Below are positions 52,756 to 60,948 of a DNA stretch of 64,000 nucleotides, piece by piece (within the stretch, counting starts at the first letter, position 1; every line of letters starts with the position of its first letter). The position numbers and the translations under genes were made by a program. The stretch is taken from NCBI RefSeq assembly GCF_030814715.1, contig NZ_JAUSVO010000002.1:496001-560000 (forward strand), given 5' to 3'. The stretch is from Kaistia dalseonensis (GTDB lineage Bacteria > Pseudomonadota > Alphaproteobacteria > Rhizobiales > Kaistiaceae). The notes below the pieces were generated by a model that saw nothing but the letters and a program-made list of their open reading frames with translations, had not been told where the DNA came from and did no database searches.

Positions 52756-53442
52756 TTGGCAGTGTCCATCATCGAAGCGCTCAAGGGACGGCTCGTCGTC
52801 TCGTGCCAACCGGTCATTGGCGGCCCGATGGACCGACCCGAGATCGTTGCAGCCTACGCTTTGGCCGCGGAAGCCGGCGGCGCAAGCGCGCTTCGCATCC
52901 AGGGATTGGCCAATCTGCGCGCCGTCCGTGCAGTCACCAAGCTGCCCATCATCGGCCTGATCAAGCGCGACGATCCTTCGACACCGATCATCATCACCGC
53001 CACCATCGCCGATGTCGAAGGCCTCGCCGAGGCCGGTGCCGATATCATCGCCTTCGACGCAACCCTGCGCGACAGGCCCGAAAGTGTGGCCACGCTGAAC
53101 AAGACCGCGCATGCCGCCGGCAAGCTTTCGATGGCCGATTGCGCCTCGATTGCCGATGCCCGCGCGGCACTCGCGGCGGGCTGCGATGTTATCGGCACGA
53201 CATTGTCGGGCTATACGGGCGGGCCCGTGCCGGAGGATCCGGATATCGCCTTTGTCGCTGCGGCGGCCGCCCTCGGCGCGCCGGTCTTCGCCGAGGGACG
53301 ATACCGGACCGTCAGCGAAGTGCGCGCGGCGCGCGAGGCTGGCGCCTGGGCCGTCGTCGTCGGCTCGGCCATCACCCGGCCCGAACATATCACCGGCTGG
53401 TTCGTCGACGCCGTGTCGCTCAAGACCCCCGCCGAGGCCTGA
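52756..53442 (+). CDS. nanE: N-acylglucosamine-6-phosphate 2-epimerase
   Basis: A 228-residue TIM-barrel epimerase converting ManNAc-6-P to GlcNAc-6-P. Start is TTG at 52756, with GGGAG 7 nt before; GTG at 52762 is the alternative. Family blocks: LVVSCQPVIGGPMDRPEIV, ALRIQGLANLRAV, PIIGLIKRD, IIAFDATLRDRP, DVIGTTLSGYTGG (catalytic-region Lys and Glu conserved) and VFAEGRYRTVSE, WAVVVGSAITRPEHIT. First gene of an operon with the ROK kinase and a CUT1 importer. No sialate lyase is in the window. Confidence 0.92.
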   Translation: MAVSIIEALKGRLVVSCQPVIGGPMDRPEIVAAYALAAEAGGASALRIQGLANLRAVRAVTKLPIIGLIKRDDPSTPIIITATIADVEGLAEAGADIIAFDATLRDRPESVATLNKTAHAAGKLSMADCASIADARAALAAGCDVIGTTLSGYTGGPVPEDPDIAFVAAAAALGAPVFAEGRYRTVSEVRAAREAGAWAVVVGSAITRPEHITGWFVDAVSLKTPAEA

Positions 53443-53447
53443 ACACC

Positions 53448-54311
53448 ATGGTGCCGGCCCCCGTCCTTGCGATCGATCTCGGCGGCACCAAGACGGCCGC
53501 GGCACTCGTCGCGGGCTCCGAGATCATCGATAGCCGGCGGAACGATACGCCGCGCCAGGCGGACGCAGGCGCCTGGCTCGACAATATCGCCGAACTGGTC
53601 TCCAACTGGCATGGCCGCTATGCGAGCGCCGGCATTGCGGTGACCGGCGGCGTCGCTGACGGCGCCTGGTATCCGCTCAACCCTGCCACGCTCCCGGTTC
53701 CGCCCGGTTTTCCGCTGGTCCGCGAGCTCTCCGCCCGGCTCGGCGTGCCGGTCGTCGCCGCGAATGACGCACAGGCGGCGGCATGGGGCGAATATCGCTT
53801 CGGCGCCGGCCAGGGCGTCGACCTGATCTTTCTGACGATCTCGACCGGCATCGGCGGCGGCATCGTCCTCGACGGCAAGCTTCGCACCGGTCGCAGCGGA
53901 TTGGGTGGTCACATCGGGGTTACCCGCATCGGCAACGCGCTGCTCGAAGAGCTCGGCTCTGGATCGGCACTGGCACGGCTCGCGGTTCTTGAGGGCCTGC
54001 CCGCCGATCCGCCGGCAATCTTCGCCATGGCCGCTGTCGGCGATGCGCGCGCGACGGGCCTGATCGACCGCGTCGTCGCATCGGTCGCCCGCGCCATCGC
54101 CAATCTCCAGCTCGTGCTCGATCCGGACTGCTTCATCATCGGCGGCGGAATGGGCCTCGTGCCCTTCTATCTCGCCCGGCTCGAGGCAGCCTGCGCCGAT
54201 CTGCCGGACCACCTTCGACCCATCCTTCGCGCCGCCGCGCTCGGCGCGAATGCGGGCCTTGTCGGCATTGCCGATCAGGTCCGGATAATCACGAACGCGC
54301 ATGAGGGGTAA
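53448..54311 (+). CDS. ROK-family sugar kinase, NanK-like, without the zinc-finger motif
   Basis: A 287-residue kinase starting MVPAPVLAIDLGGTKT, 5 nt after nanE. The phosphate-binding loop DLGGTKT starts at residue 10. The catalytic base is D107 (ANDAQAAAWGE), GIGGGIV follows, and the substrate-binding histidine H155 sits in GGHIGV. The usual ROK CxCGxxGC zinc motif after that histidine is absent (RIGNALLEELGSGSAL has no Cys), a real departure from NanK. Expected to phosphorylate ManNAc to feed NanE. The missing metal site may change specificity or stability. Confidence 0.82.
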   Translation: MVPAPVLAIDLGGTKTAAALVAGSEIIDSRRNDTPRQADAGAWLDNIAELVSNWHGRYASAGIAVTGGVADGAWYPLNPATLPVPPGFPLVRELSARLGVPVVAANDAQAAAWGEYRFGAGQGVDLIFLTISTGIGGGIVLDGKLRTGRSGLGGHIGVTRIGNALLEELGSGSALARLAVLEGLPADPPAIFAMAAVGDARATGLIDRVVASVARAIANLQLVLDPDCFIIGGGMGLVPFYLARLEAACADLPDHLRPILRAAALGANAGLVGIADQVRIITNAHEG

Positions 54312-54316
54312 CGACA

Positions 54317-55627
54317 ATGAAGCGACTTAAGTCCGTTCTGCTGGCCTTGGCCGCACTCGCCGCGGCCAGCACGTCATCGCTCGCCGATGTGACCGTACTC
54401 GGCTGGCCCGGCGGCCCCGAAGAAGCGGGTCTGCGCAAGGCGGCGGAAGCCTATAACGGCACCGCCGCAGCCGACGACAAGGTGAAGCTGATATTCTTCA
54501 ACCGCGAAGGCTTCTGGGACAAGCTCCAGGCCGATCTCGCCGCCGGCTCGACCGAGTTCGACATCAACCTGCTCGCCACCTATGCGATCGGCAAATACGC
54601 GCCGTTCATGGAGCCGATCACGCTGCCGGCCTCGGCCAAGGATGTCTTCGGCGAGAAGACGCTGACGACGATGCAGTACGACGGCAAGCAGTATGGCGTG
54701 CCGACCGATCTCTCCATGCATTTCATGTATTACCGCAAGGACCTGATCGAGAAGCTGCTCACCGACAAGGATTGGCAGGCGAAATACGCCGAGATCTCGG
54801 AGAAATATCTCGGCAAGAAGCTGACGCCGGTCGATCCCGACAAGTGGACCTGGGATGACTGGGCTGCCACGGCGCTCTTCTTCACCAAGGCCGTGAATCC
54901 AGAGAGCCCGGTCCGCTACGGCACCGTCCTGCAGATGAAGAACCTGCTCTTCAACATGATGGTCTTCGGCTCGCTGCCGCGTTCTTATGGCGCGAACTGG
55001 ACCGATGCCTCGGGCAATGTCACGGTCGACAGCCCCGCTTATCGCACGGCGCTCGAGCTCTACAAGAAGCTCTATGATGCCGGCGCGACGCCGAAGGATT
55101 CGCTCTCCTACGAATTCGCCGAAACCAACGCCGCCCTCGGTTCCGGCCAGGCCGCGACCGCCCTGCAGTGGAACGCTGCGGCGGCAGACCTGAACGACGC
55201 CACGAAGAGCCCGGCCATTGCCGGCAAGATCGAGGCCGTTGCCCCGCCGGCTGGCCCGGATGGTCGCTTCACGCATATTCACGGCCTCGGATTCGGCCTG
55301 AACAAGGCGTCGACGCATAAGGACAGCGCGCTCAAGTTCCTCGACTGGCTCGCAACCGCCGACGCGATGGAGATCTACGCCAAGGCCGGTGGCTCGCCCG
55401 CCGTCTCGGACGCGATCACCGCCAAGCTGCCGGAGCGTCCCGATCTCGCCAAGCTCGGCGCCTTCGCCAATGCCTATGGCTTCGTGATGAACGGCGCCAC
55501 CTCGGCCAATGCACTTTCGGTCTATGAGGCGCAGGCCAAGGCGTTCACCGGCTATTGGGCCGGCACGCTGACCCTCGACGCAGCACTCGCCCAGGCGCAG
55601 GCCGACATGACCAAGCTGCTGAAGTAG
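54317..55627 (+). CDS. CUT1 sugar-binding protein (amino-sugar locus)
   Basis: A 436-residue periplasmic protein beginning MKRLKSVLLALAALAAASTS, cleaved near SLA-DVTV, 5 nt after the kinase stop. Mature start DVTVLGWPGGPEEAGLRKAAEAYN is unlike the other binding proteins in the window. Further blocks are YGVPTDLSMHFMYYRKDLIEKL and WNAAAADLNDATKSP. In one operon with nanE and the ROK kinase, so an N-acetyl-amino-sugar or an oligosaccharide containing one is the likely ligand. A large palindromic repeat follows the stop. Confidence 0.92.
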   Translation: MKRLKSVLLALAALAAASTSSLADVTVLGWPGGPEEAGLRKAAEAYNGTAAADDKVKLIFFNREGFWDKLQADLAAGSTEFDINLLATYAIGKYAPFMEPITLPASAKDVFGEKTLTTMQYDGKQYGVPTDLSMHFMYYRKDLIEKLLTDKDWQAKYAEISEKYLGKKLTPVDPDKWTWDDWAATALFFTKAVNPESPVRYGTVLQMKNLLFNMMVFGSLPRSYGANWTDASGNVTVDSPAYRTALELYKKLYDAGATPKDSLSYEFAETNAALGSGQAATALQWNAAAADLNDATKSPAIAGKIEAVAPPAGPDGRFTHIHGLGFGLNKASTHKDSALKFLDWLATADAMEIYAKAGGSPAVSDAITAKLPERPDLAKLGAFANAYGFVMNGATSANALSVYEAQAKAFTGYWAGTLTLDAALAQAQADMTKLLK

Positions 55628-55642
55628 GCGGCCTGACCTTCT

Positions 55643-55775
55643 GCTCCCTCCCCCTTGTGGGGAGGGTTGGGGAGGGGGTACCAGCGCGAAATTCTGGGAT
55701 TAGCGCTTATCAGGCGCCTTTCCGGACAGACGGAGCCGGTACCCCTCCCTGTCCCTCCCCACAAGGGGAGGGAAC
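55643..55775. repeat. Palindromic intergenic repeat between binding protein and permease
   Basis: Two C/G-rich arms, 55643-55682 (GCTCCCTCCCCCTTGTGGGG...) and 55738-55775, are imperfect inverted copies ending in GGTACC. Each arm also folds on itself (CCCTCCCC/GGGGAGGG around TTGTG). The 55-bp centre is not repeated. It looks like the palindromic elements scattered in Rhizobiales genomes. Lying between a binding-protein gene and its permeases, it may stabilise the upstream mRNA, as REP sequences do after malE. Confidence 0.65.
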
Positions 55776-55821
55776 GCTCACGCCGAGCCCGGCCTATCTT
55801 CCCTCAATCGGACCAAGCCCC

Positions 55822-56685
55822 ATGGAAATCGCCGACCGGCGCATTCCCTATCTGCTCGTGACGCCGCTGACCGCGTTCCTGCTGGCGCTGCTGGCCGTGC
55901 CGCTCGCGATCGATCTCGTCTATTCGGTATCGCGCGTGACGTTCGAGACGCTGCGCGCGCCGAGACTGATTGGCCTCGGCAATTTCGTCGCCGTGATCCA
56001 GGATGCCGGCTTCTGGCAGGCGCTCTGGTTCTCTCTCAAATTCGCGGTCGCGGCTTCGGTCGCGCAGCTCGTACTCGGGCTGTTTCTAGCGGTTTTCCTT
56101 GCGCCTCTGCTGAAGAAGGTGCCGTGGCTGATGGCGCTCCTGATGCTGCCGATGATGCTGGCGCCGGCCCTGGTCGGCCTGATGTATCGGCTCGTGCTGC
56201 ACGAATTCGTCGGCGTCGTGCCCTATTATCTCTACCTCTATACGGGCGACAGCCCGGCTTTTCTCGATGCTGCCAACGCGTTCAGGACCCTCGTCACCAT
56301 CGAGGTCCTGCAATGGACGCCGTTCGCCCTGCTGATCCTCTACTCGGCCTATGCCGGCATATCCGATGATGTGCGCGAGGCCGCCGCGATCGACGGCGCG
56401 GGCGCGCTGAAGATCCTGCGCCATATCGACCTGCCGCTGATGCTGCCGACCATCGTCATCACCTTCTTCTTCCGCTTCATCGACTCATTCCGCGTCTTCG
56501 ACAATGTCTATGTGCTGACGGGCAGCGGCGCCGGCGGGTCGACGACAACGATCTCGATCTTCATCTACGAGGCCTTCTTCCGCCGCAACGATATCGGGTT
56601 TGCGGTCGCTGCCTCCTTGATTTTCCTCGCACTTTCCTTCCTCGTCCTGATCGGATTGCTGCGCCTTGGCCGGAGGCACGCATGA
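55822..56685 (+). CDS. CUT1 ABC sugar permease, MalF-like (amino-sugar locus)
   Basis: A 287-residue permease starting MEIADRRIPYLLVTPLTAF. Six spans, EAA loop DVREAAAIDGAGALKILRHIDLPLM, and FVYVLTGSGAGGSTTTISIFIYEAF-type sequence near the end. The 194-nt gap to the binding-protein gene is filled by the palindromic repeat. Its stop overlaps the next permease start (ATGA). Confidence 0.92.
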   Translation: MEIADRRIPYLLVTPLTAFLLALLAVPLAIDLVYSVSRVTFETLRAPRLIGLGNFVAVIQDAGFWQALWFSLKFAVAASVAQLVLGLFLAVFLAPLLKKVPWLMALLMLPMMLAPALVGLMYRLVLHEFVGVVPYYLYLYTGDSPAFLDAANAFRTLVTIEVLQWTPFALLILYSAYAGISDDVREAAAIDGAGALKILRHIDLPLMLPTIVITFFFRFIDSFRVFDNVYVLTGSGAGGSTTTISIFIYEAFFRRNDIGFAVAASLIFLALSFLVLIGLLRLGRRHA

Positions 56686-57518
56686 GACAGAACCCGCTCA
56701 TGATGTTCCTGAGGATCGTGGTCTTCGCGATCGCGGTGTTCGTGCTGAACTTCCCGCTGATCGCGACGCTACTGACCTCGTTCAAGTCGGATGCGGAGAT
56801 CTCGGCCAATCCCGCGCTCTGGATCGACCAGCCGACACTCGCGAACTATGCCGGCATCCTCGCCATCCGCGACCGTTTCGACATCTTCCACTACCTCGGC
56901 AACAGCGTGTTCGCCGCCGGCGTCGGTGCGGTGCTCGCCACGCTGCTCGCCTTTCCGGCGGCCTATGCGATCGTTCGCCACGAGGTCGGCGAGAGATGGC
57001 TGCTGCCGATGGTCACCAACCTCCGCGCCATCCCGCTCATCATCTTTTCGATCCCGATCTATCTGGTTTATCAACAGCTTCACCTGCTCGATACCAAGAT
57101 CGGCCTCGCCCTGATCCTCTGCCTCGTCAACCTGCCGCTGGTGCTGGCGCTGATCGTCAACGGCATCCGCTCGCTGCCGATCGAGGTCGAGGAGGCGGCG
57201 CGGGTCGACGGCGCCAACACCTTCGCGATCCTGACGCGGATCGTGCTGCCCATGGCGCTGCCGGCGATCGCCTCGTCGCTGATCCTCGCCTTCATCTATT
57301 CCTGGAACGAGTTCCTGTTCGGCCTGATCCTGACGACGCAGAACGCGGTGCCGATGACCGTCGGGGCCTCGTTCTTCTTCTCGGCCTCGGGCGGTGGCGT
57401 GCAATGGGGCATCGCGTCGGCGGTGATGATCATCTCGACTTTGCCGCCGCTTCTGATCAGCCTCGTCGCCTATCGCTATATCGGTCGCTCGCTCGCCGCC
57501 GGCGCCGTGAAGGGGTAA
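56682..57518 (+). CDS. CUT1 ABC sugar permease, MalG-like (amino-sugar locus)
   Basis: A 278-residue permease starting MRQNPLMMFLRIVVFAI. Six spans, EAA loop EVEEAARVDGANTFAILTRIVLPMA, end SLAAGAVKG. Last gene of the operon that begins with nanE. A strong hairpin follows, between it and the facing importer genes. Confidence 0.92.
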   Translation: MRQNPLMMFLRIVVFAIAVFVLNFPLIATLLTSFKSDAEISANPALWIDQPTLANYAGILAIRDRFDIFHYLGNSVFAAGVGAVLATLLAFPAAYAIVRHEVGERWLLPMVTNLRAIPLIIFSIPIYLVYQQLHLLDTKIGLALILCLVNLPLVLALIVNGIRSLPIEVEEAARVDGANTFAILTRIVLPMALPAIASSLILAFIYSWNEFLFGLILTTQNAVPMTVGASFFFSASGGGVQWGIASAVMIISTLPPLLISLVAYRYIGRSLAAGAVKG

Positions 57519-57526
57519 CAGACGGG

Positions 57527-57551
57527 GGCAACGGGCTCAACGCCCGTTGCC
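57527..57551. terminator. Bidirectional terminator hairpin between two importer operons
   Basis: GGCAACGGGC (57527-57536)/GCCCGTTGCC (57542-57551), perfect 10-bp stem with loop TCAAC, 8 nt past the plus-strand stop and 16 nt past the minus-strand stop. On the plus strand it is followed by GTTCGATTGCGTTTCG, only moderately U-rich. Confidence 0.65.
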
Positions 57552-57567
57552 GTTCGATTGCGTTTCG

Positions 57568-58500
57568 TTAGCCTTTGACTGCGCCCGCCGTCAGTCCCGC
57601 TACGATGTGCTTCTGCGCGGCGAAGAAGACGATGATCGTCGGCAGGATGGTCAGCGTGATGAAGGCCAGGATGAGCTGCCAGGAGCTGGCATACTCGCCC
57701 TGGTACACCATGATGCCGAGCGGCCATGGATACTTCGCGTCGGAGTTGAGAAGGATCAGCGGCAGCAGATAGCTGTTCCAGCTGCCCACGAAAGCGACGA
57801 TGCCGACGGTCGCCAGGATCGGCCGCGAGAGCGGCAACGTGATGTGCCAGAAATAGCCGAGATAGCCGCAGCCATCGACAAAGGCGGCGTCGAAGAGCTC
57901 CTTGGGCACGTTCTGGAAGAAGCGGCGGAAGAGCAGGATGCTCATGCCGAGCCCGAAGGCGACCTGCGGCAGCACCACGCCCCAATAGGTATCGAGCAGG
58001 CCCAAATCGCGGATGCGGATGAAGAGCGGCAGGATCGCGGTCGCGACCGGGAACATCAGCCCGATCAGGAAATAGTTGAGCAGGAAGGCCGAGCCGAAAA
58101 ACGTCACATGGGCGAAGGTGAAGGCGGCCATGGCGGCGACGGCGAGCGTCAGCGCGACGGTGAGCGTCGCGATCAGGAACGAATTGCCGAGCATCTGCCA
58201 GTAGCGGGCGCTCAATAATATGTCGGTGTAGTTGGCCCATTGCCATTCGCCGGGCAGGCCGAACGGGTGCACGCGCAGATCGCCGAGCGTCTTGAAGCCA
58301 CCGAGCGCCGTGGTGATCAGCGGCAGCAGCACCACGGCTGCGACCAGGAACAGGCTCGCATAGAGATAGAGCCACGTCAGGAAGCTCATCCGATGCTCGG
58401 AGAAGGCCGAGGCGCGCCGGGCAGGCACAGCGGGCGCGGTGCGCGGCGCCCGCGTAGTCGAGGTCGATGTCGAGGGCGGGGCAAGGGTCCGGTCAGTCAT
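57568..58500 (-). CDS. CUT1 ABC sugar permease, MalG-like (thu-like locus)
   Basis: A 310-residue permease with a 35-residue Ser/Thr/Ala/Pro-rich cytoplasmic tail (MTDRTLAPPSTSTSTTRAP). Six spans, EAA loop ELFDAAFVDGCGYLGYFWHITLPLSRP, end VAGLTAGAVKG. Its start overlaps the MalF-like stop by 8 nt. Terminal gene of the minus-strand importer. Confidence 0.92.
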   Translation of the reverse strand: MTDRTLAPPSTSTSTTRAPRTAPAVPARRASAFSEHRMSFLTWLYLYASLFLVAAVVLLPLITTALGGFKTLGDLRVHPFGLPGEWQWANYTDILLSARYWQMLGNSFLIATLTVALTLAVAAMAAFTFAHVTFFGSAFLLNYFLIGLMFPVATAILPLFIRIRDLGLLDTYWGVVLPQVAFGLGMSILLFRRFFQNVPKELFDAAFVDGCGYLGYFWHITLPLSRPILATVGIVAFVGSWNSYLLPLILLNSDAKYPWPLGIMVYQGEYASSWQLILAFITLTILPTIIVFFAAQKHIVAGLTAGAVKG

Positions 58501-59398
58501 GGCGCATGAAGATCCTTCTGTAGCCGAAGGCCAGCGTGACGCAGATGATGAAGAGCACGACGCCGATGGCGCTGCCGAATCCGACCTTCATGCGCGTGAT
58601 GCCGTAGGAATAGAGGAAGGTGACCATGGTCTGCGTCGAGTTGGACGGCCCGCCGCCGGTGAGCGGCATGATCATGTCGAAGAGCTGCAGCGAACCGACG
58701 ACCGAGAAGAACACCGACAGGCGGATGGTCGGCGCGAGCAGCGGCAGCGTGATGTTGCGGAAGCGCTGCCAGCGCGAAGCACCGTCGATCTCAGCGGCCT
58801 CGTAATAGCTCTTGTCGATATTCTGCAGTCCGGCGATGAACAGCATCATGTGGAAGCCGAAATACTTCCAGACGATGACGGCGAGCACGGCATAGATCGC
58901 GAGATGGCGATCCGCCAGCACATAGGGCGAGGCGACGTTGAACATGCTGGCGATCGCGGCGAAGAGGCCATAGTCGCCGTCATAGACGAAACGCCAAATC
59001 AGGCCGGCGGCAACATCCGCCAGCACATAGGGCATGAAGAAGATCAGGCGGAACACGACCGCGCCTGGAATGCGATTCGACACCATGGTCGCGAGCCAAA
59101 GCGCGAGCGGCAGCTGGATCAGGATCGAGACCAGGATGATCAGGAAATTGTTGCCGAGCGCCGTCGTGAAGGCGGAGGTGCGCCAGAGCGTCTCGAAATT
59201 CTTGAAGCCGATAAACTTCTCGGGCAGCCCGTAGCCGTTCCAGTCATAGAACGAATACCACGCGGCCTCGCCCATCGGCAGGATGACGAACAGCGTGAAG
59301 AGCAACAGGGCGGGCGGCAGGAACAGGATCAGGACCGGCCATTTGCCCTGAATACCCATGCGCCGGCCGGTCGACGCGGCAGTCATCGTTGAACTCAT
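58493..59398 (-). CDS. CUT1 ABC sugar permease, MalF-like (thu-like locus)
   Basis: A 301-residue permease starting MSSTMTAASTGRRMGIQGKW. Six spans, EAA loop SYYEAAEIDGASRWQRFRNITLPLLAP and PLTGGGPSNSTQTMVTFLYSYG. It follows the binding-protein gene by 79 nt and overlaps the MalG-like gene. Confidence 0.92.
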   Translation of the reverse strand: MSSTMTAASTGRRMGIQGKWPVLILFLPPALLLFTLFVILPMGEAAWYSFYDWNGYGLPEKFIGFKNFETLWRTSAFTTALGNNFLIILVSILIQLPLALWLATMVSNRIPGAVVFRLIFFMPYVLADVAAGLIWRFVYDGDYGLFAAIASMFNVASPYVLADRHLAIYAVLAVIVWKYFGFHMMLFIAGLQNIDKSYYEAAEIDGASRWQRFRNITLPLLAPTIRLSVFFSVVGSLQLFDMIMPLTGGGPSNSTQTMVTFLYSYGITRMKVGFGSAIGVVLFIICVTLAFGYRRIFMRHD

Positions 59399-59477
59399 CG
59401 ATCAGACACCTCCGCAGGAGAGGAGATGGGCGCCGGCCCAGACGGTCCGGCGCCCACAAGGGGACTTTGAGGGCGCG

Positions 59478-60746
59478 TCAGTGGTCGAGCGCCCACGCGT
59501 CCTGGATCTGCTGTGCCGCCTCTTCGGGCGACATCTGGCCCGAGACGATCTCGACCGAGACGTCGTTGACGACGCGGCCGACCGCCGGACCGAGATCCTG
59601 ATCGAGGAAGTTCTGGTGCCAGGTCGAGGCACTGAGCTGTTCCGCGGCCGACTTCACCAGTGGCTGGTTGATCGCGCCCGCGGCGCCGACGGCGGCAGGG
59701 ATGATCAGATCCTTGCCGGCCATCATGGTCTGGTTTTCCTTGTTGGTCAGGTAGGCGGCGAAATCCAGCGCTTCCGGCGGCGCGTTCTTGGTCAGCACCC
59801 AGCCATTGATGCCGCCCATCGTGTCGGTGAGCTTGCCAGCCCCGCCTGTCACTTCCGGGAACGGGAAGGAGCCGATATCGGCCTCGTCGAGGCCCTTGCC
59901 GTCGGCGGCCTGGGTATGCTGCTGGACCGGTGTCGTATCGAAACCGAGCAGCATGGCGGCCTTGCCGTCGGCGAACATGCCGACCGGGATCGGCCATTTC
60001 GTGCCGAGATAACCCTGCTGGAACGGCTCGAGCTTGCCGAGCGCGGCGAGGTCCTGGCCGGCCTTGACGAAGGCCTCGGACTTGAAGCCGTCGCCCTCGC
60101 TGGCCTTGGCCGCATCGAACGCCGCCTTGCCGCCCTCGCGCATCGCCAGATAGCCCCAGTAGAAGTGGATCGGCCACTTGTCGCCGCCGCCGCCGGCGAT
60201 TGGCGTGATGCCGGCATCCTTGAGCTTCTTCACCGCGGCCAGGAAATCATCCCAGGTCTTGATCGAGGCGGCGTCGACGCCGGCTTTCTCGAACAGCTTC
60301 TTGTTGTAGTAGAAGCTGACCAGGCCGGTCTGATATGGCACGGCGTAGATCTTGCCGTCGACGGTCAGGCCATTGACGAGCGCCGGACTGTAGACGGCCT
60401 TGAGCTTGCCGCCATCGGCGTCCATCGCCTCGGTGACGTCCTTGATCGCGCCCGTCGCGGCCTGCGCCGCCAGCACGCCGCCACCCCAGCTGTAGAACAG
60501 ATGCGGCGGGTCGTTCGATTGCAGCAGCGTCGGCAGCTTGGCCTTGAAAGCCTCGTTTTCAAGGAACTGCATCTCGATCTTGACGCCCGGATGCGCGGCC
60601 TCATAGCCCTTGACGATCTCGTCCCAGGCCGCGGCGATACCGGGATCAGTGTTGAGATGCAGCCATTTCACGGTCACGTCGGCGAGTGCCGTCGATGCCG
60701 AAAGGGCAAGCGCGATCGACGCGCCGATCAGCGTTTTCAACTTCAT
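59478..60746 (-). CDS. CUT1 sugar-binding protein (thu-like locus)
   Basis: A 422-residue periplasmic protein starting MKLKTLIGASIALALSASTA, cleavage near ALA-DVTV. Mature start DVTVKWLHLNTDPGIAAAWDEIVKGYEAAHPGVKIEMQF, then LFYSWGGGVLAAQ and DKWPIHFYWGYLAMREGG. Divergent from the ROK repressor, with several dyads between. Linked to a ThuA-like protein and a Gfo/Idh/MocA oxidoreductase, so a disaccharide such as trehalose, or a 3-keto-glycoside, is a reasonable ligand. Confidence 0.92.
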   Translation of the reverse strand: MKLKTLIGASIALALSASTALADVTVKWLHLNTDPGIAAAWDEIVKGYEAAHPGVKIEMQFLENEAFKAKLPTLLQSNDPPHLFYSWGGGVLAAQAATGAIKDVTEAMDADGGKLKAVYSPALVNGLTVDGKIYAVPYQTGLVSFYYNKKLFEKAGVDAASIKTWDDFLAAVKKLKDAGITPIAGGGGDKWPIHFYWGYLAMREGGKAAFDAAKASEGDGFKSEAFVKAGQDLAALGKLEPFQQGYLGTKWPIPVGMFADGKAAMLLGFDTTPVQQHTQAADGKGLDEADIGSFPFPEVTGGAGKLTDTMGGINGWVLTKNAPPEALDFAAYLTNKENQTMMAGKDLIIPAAVGAAGAINQPLVKSAAEQLSASTWHQNFLDQDLGPAVGRVVNDVSVEIVSGQMSPEEAAQQIQDAWALDH

Positions 60747-60791
60747 CGATTGTGTCCTCCCAGACAAAACCGGGTTCCTCGGCCCGGGCAC

Positions 60792-60935
60792 TCATTTAGT
60801 AAATGATGCGGATTAAATCTGGTCCGGTTAATTGCCGTCTGTCAAGAGGACCCTATTGTTTGTGCGATGCAGCAAGGATTTCCCGCATTGACAGCCCTCG
60901 CCCACGGTGGGATTAACTGCCTGATCCAAACTAAT
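60792..60935. promoter_or_regulatory. Cluster of dyads in the divergent ROK/importer promoter region
   Basis: Three AT-rich inverted repeats stand out in a GC-rich setting: TCATTTA-G-TAAATGA (60792-60806, perfect 15 bp), ATTAA-N11-TTAAT (60812-60832, outer arms perfect), and a looser ATTA-N16-TAAT (60912-60935) that ends 14 nt before the ROK start. The second and third share GGATTAA/GGGATTAA and TAATTG edges. They are probable operators of the ROK repressor for the importer (minus) and itself (plus). Confidence 0.5.
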
Positions 60936-60948
60936 TGGTCCCGCCAGA

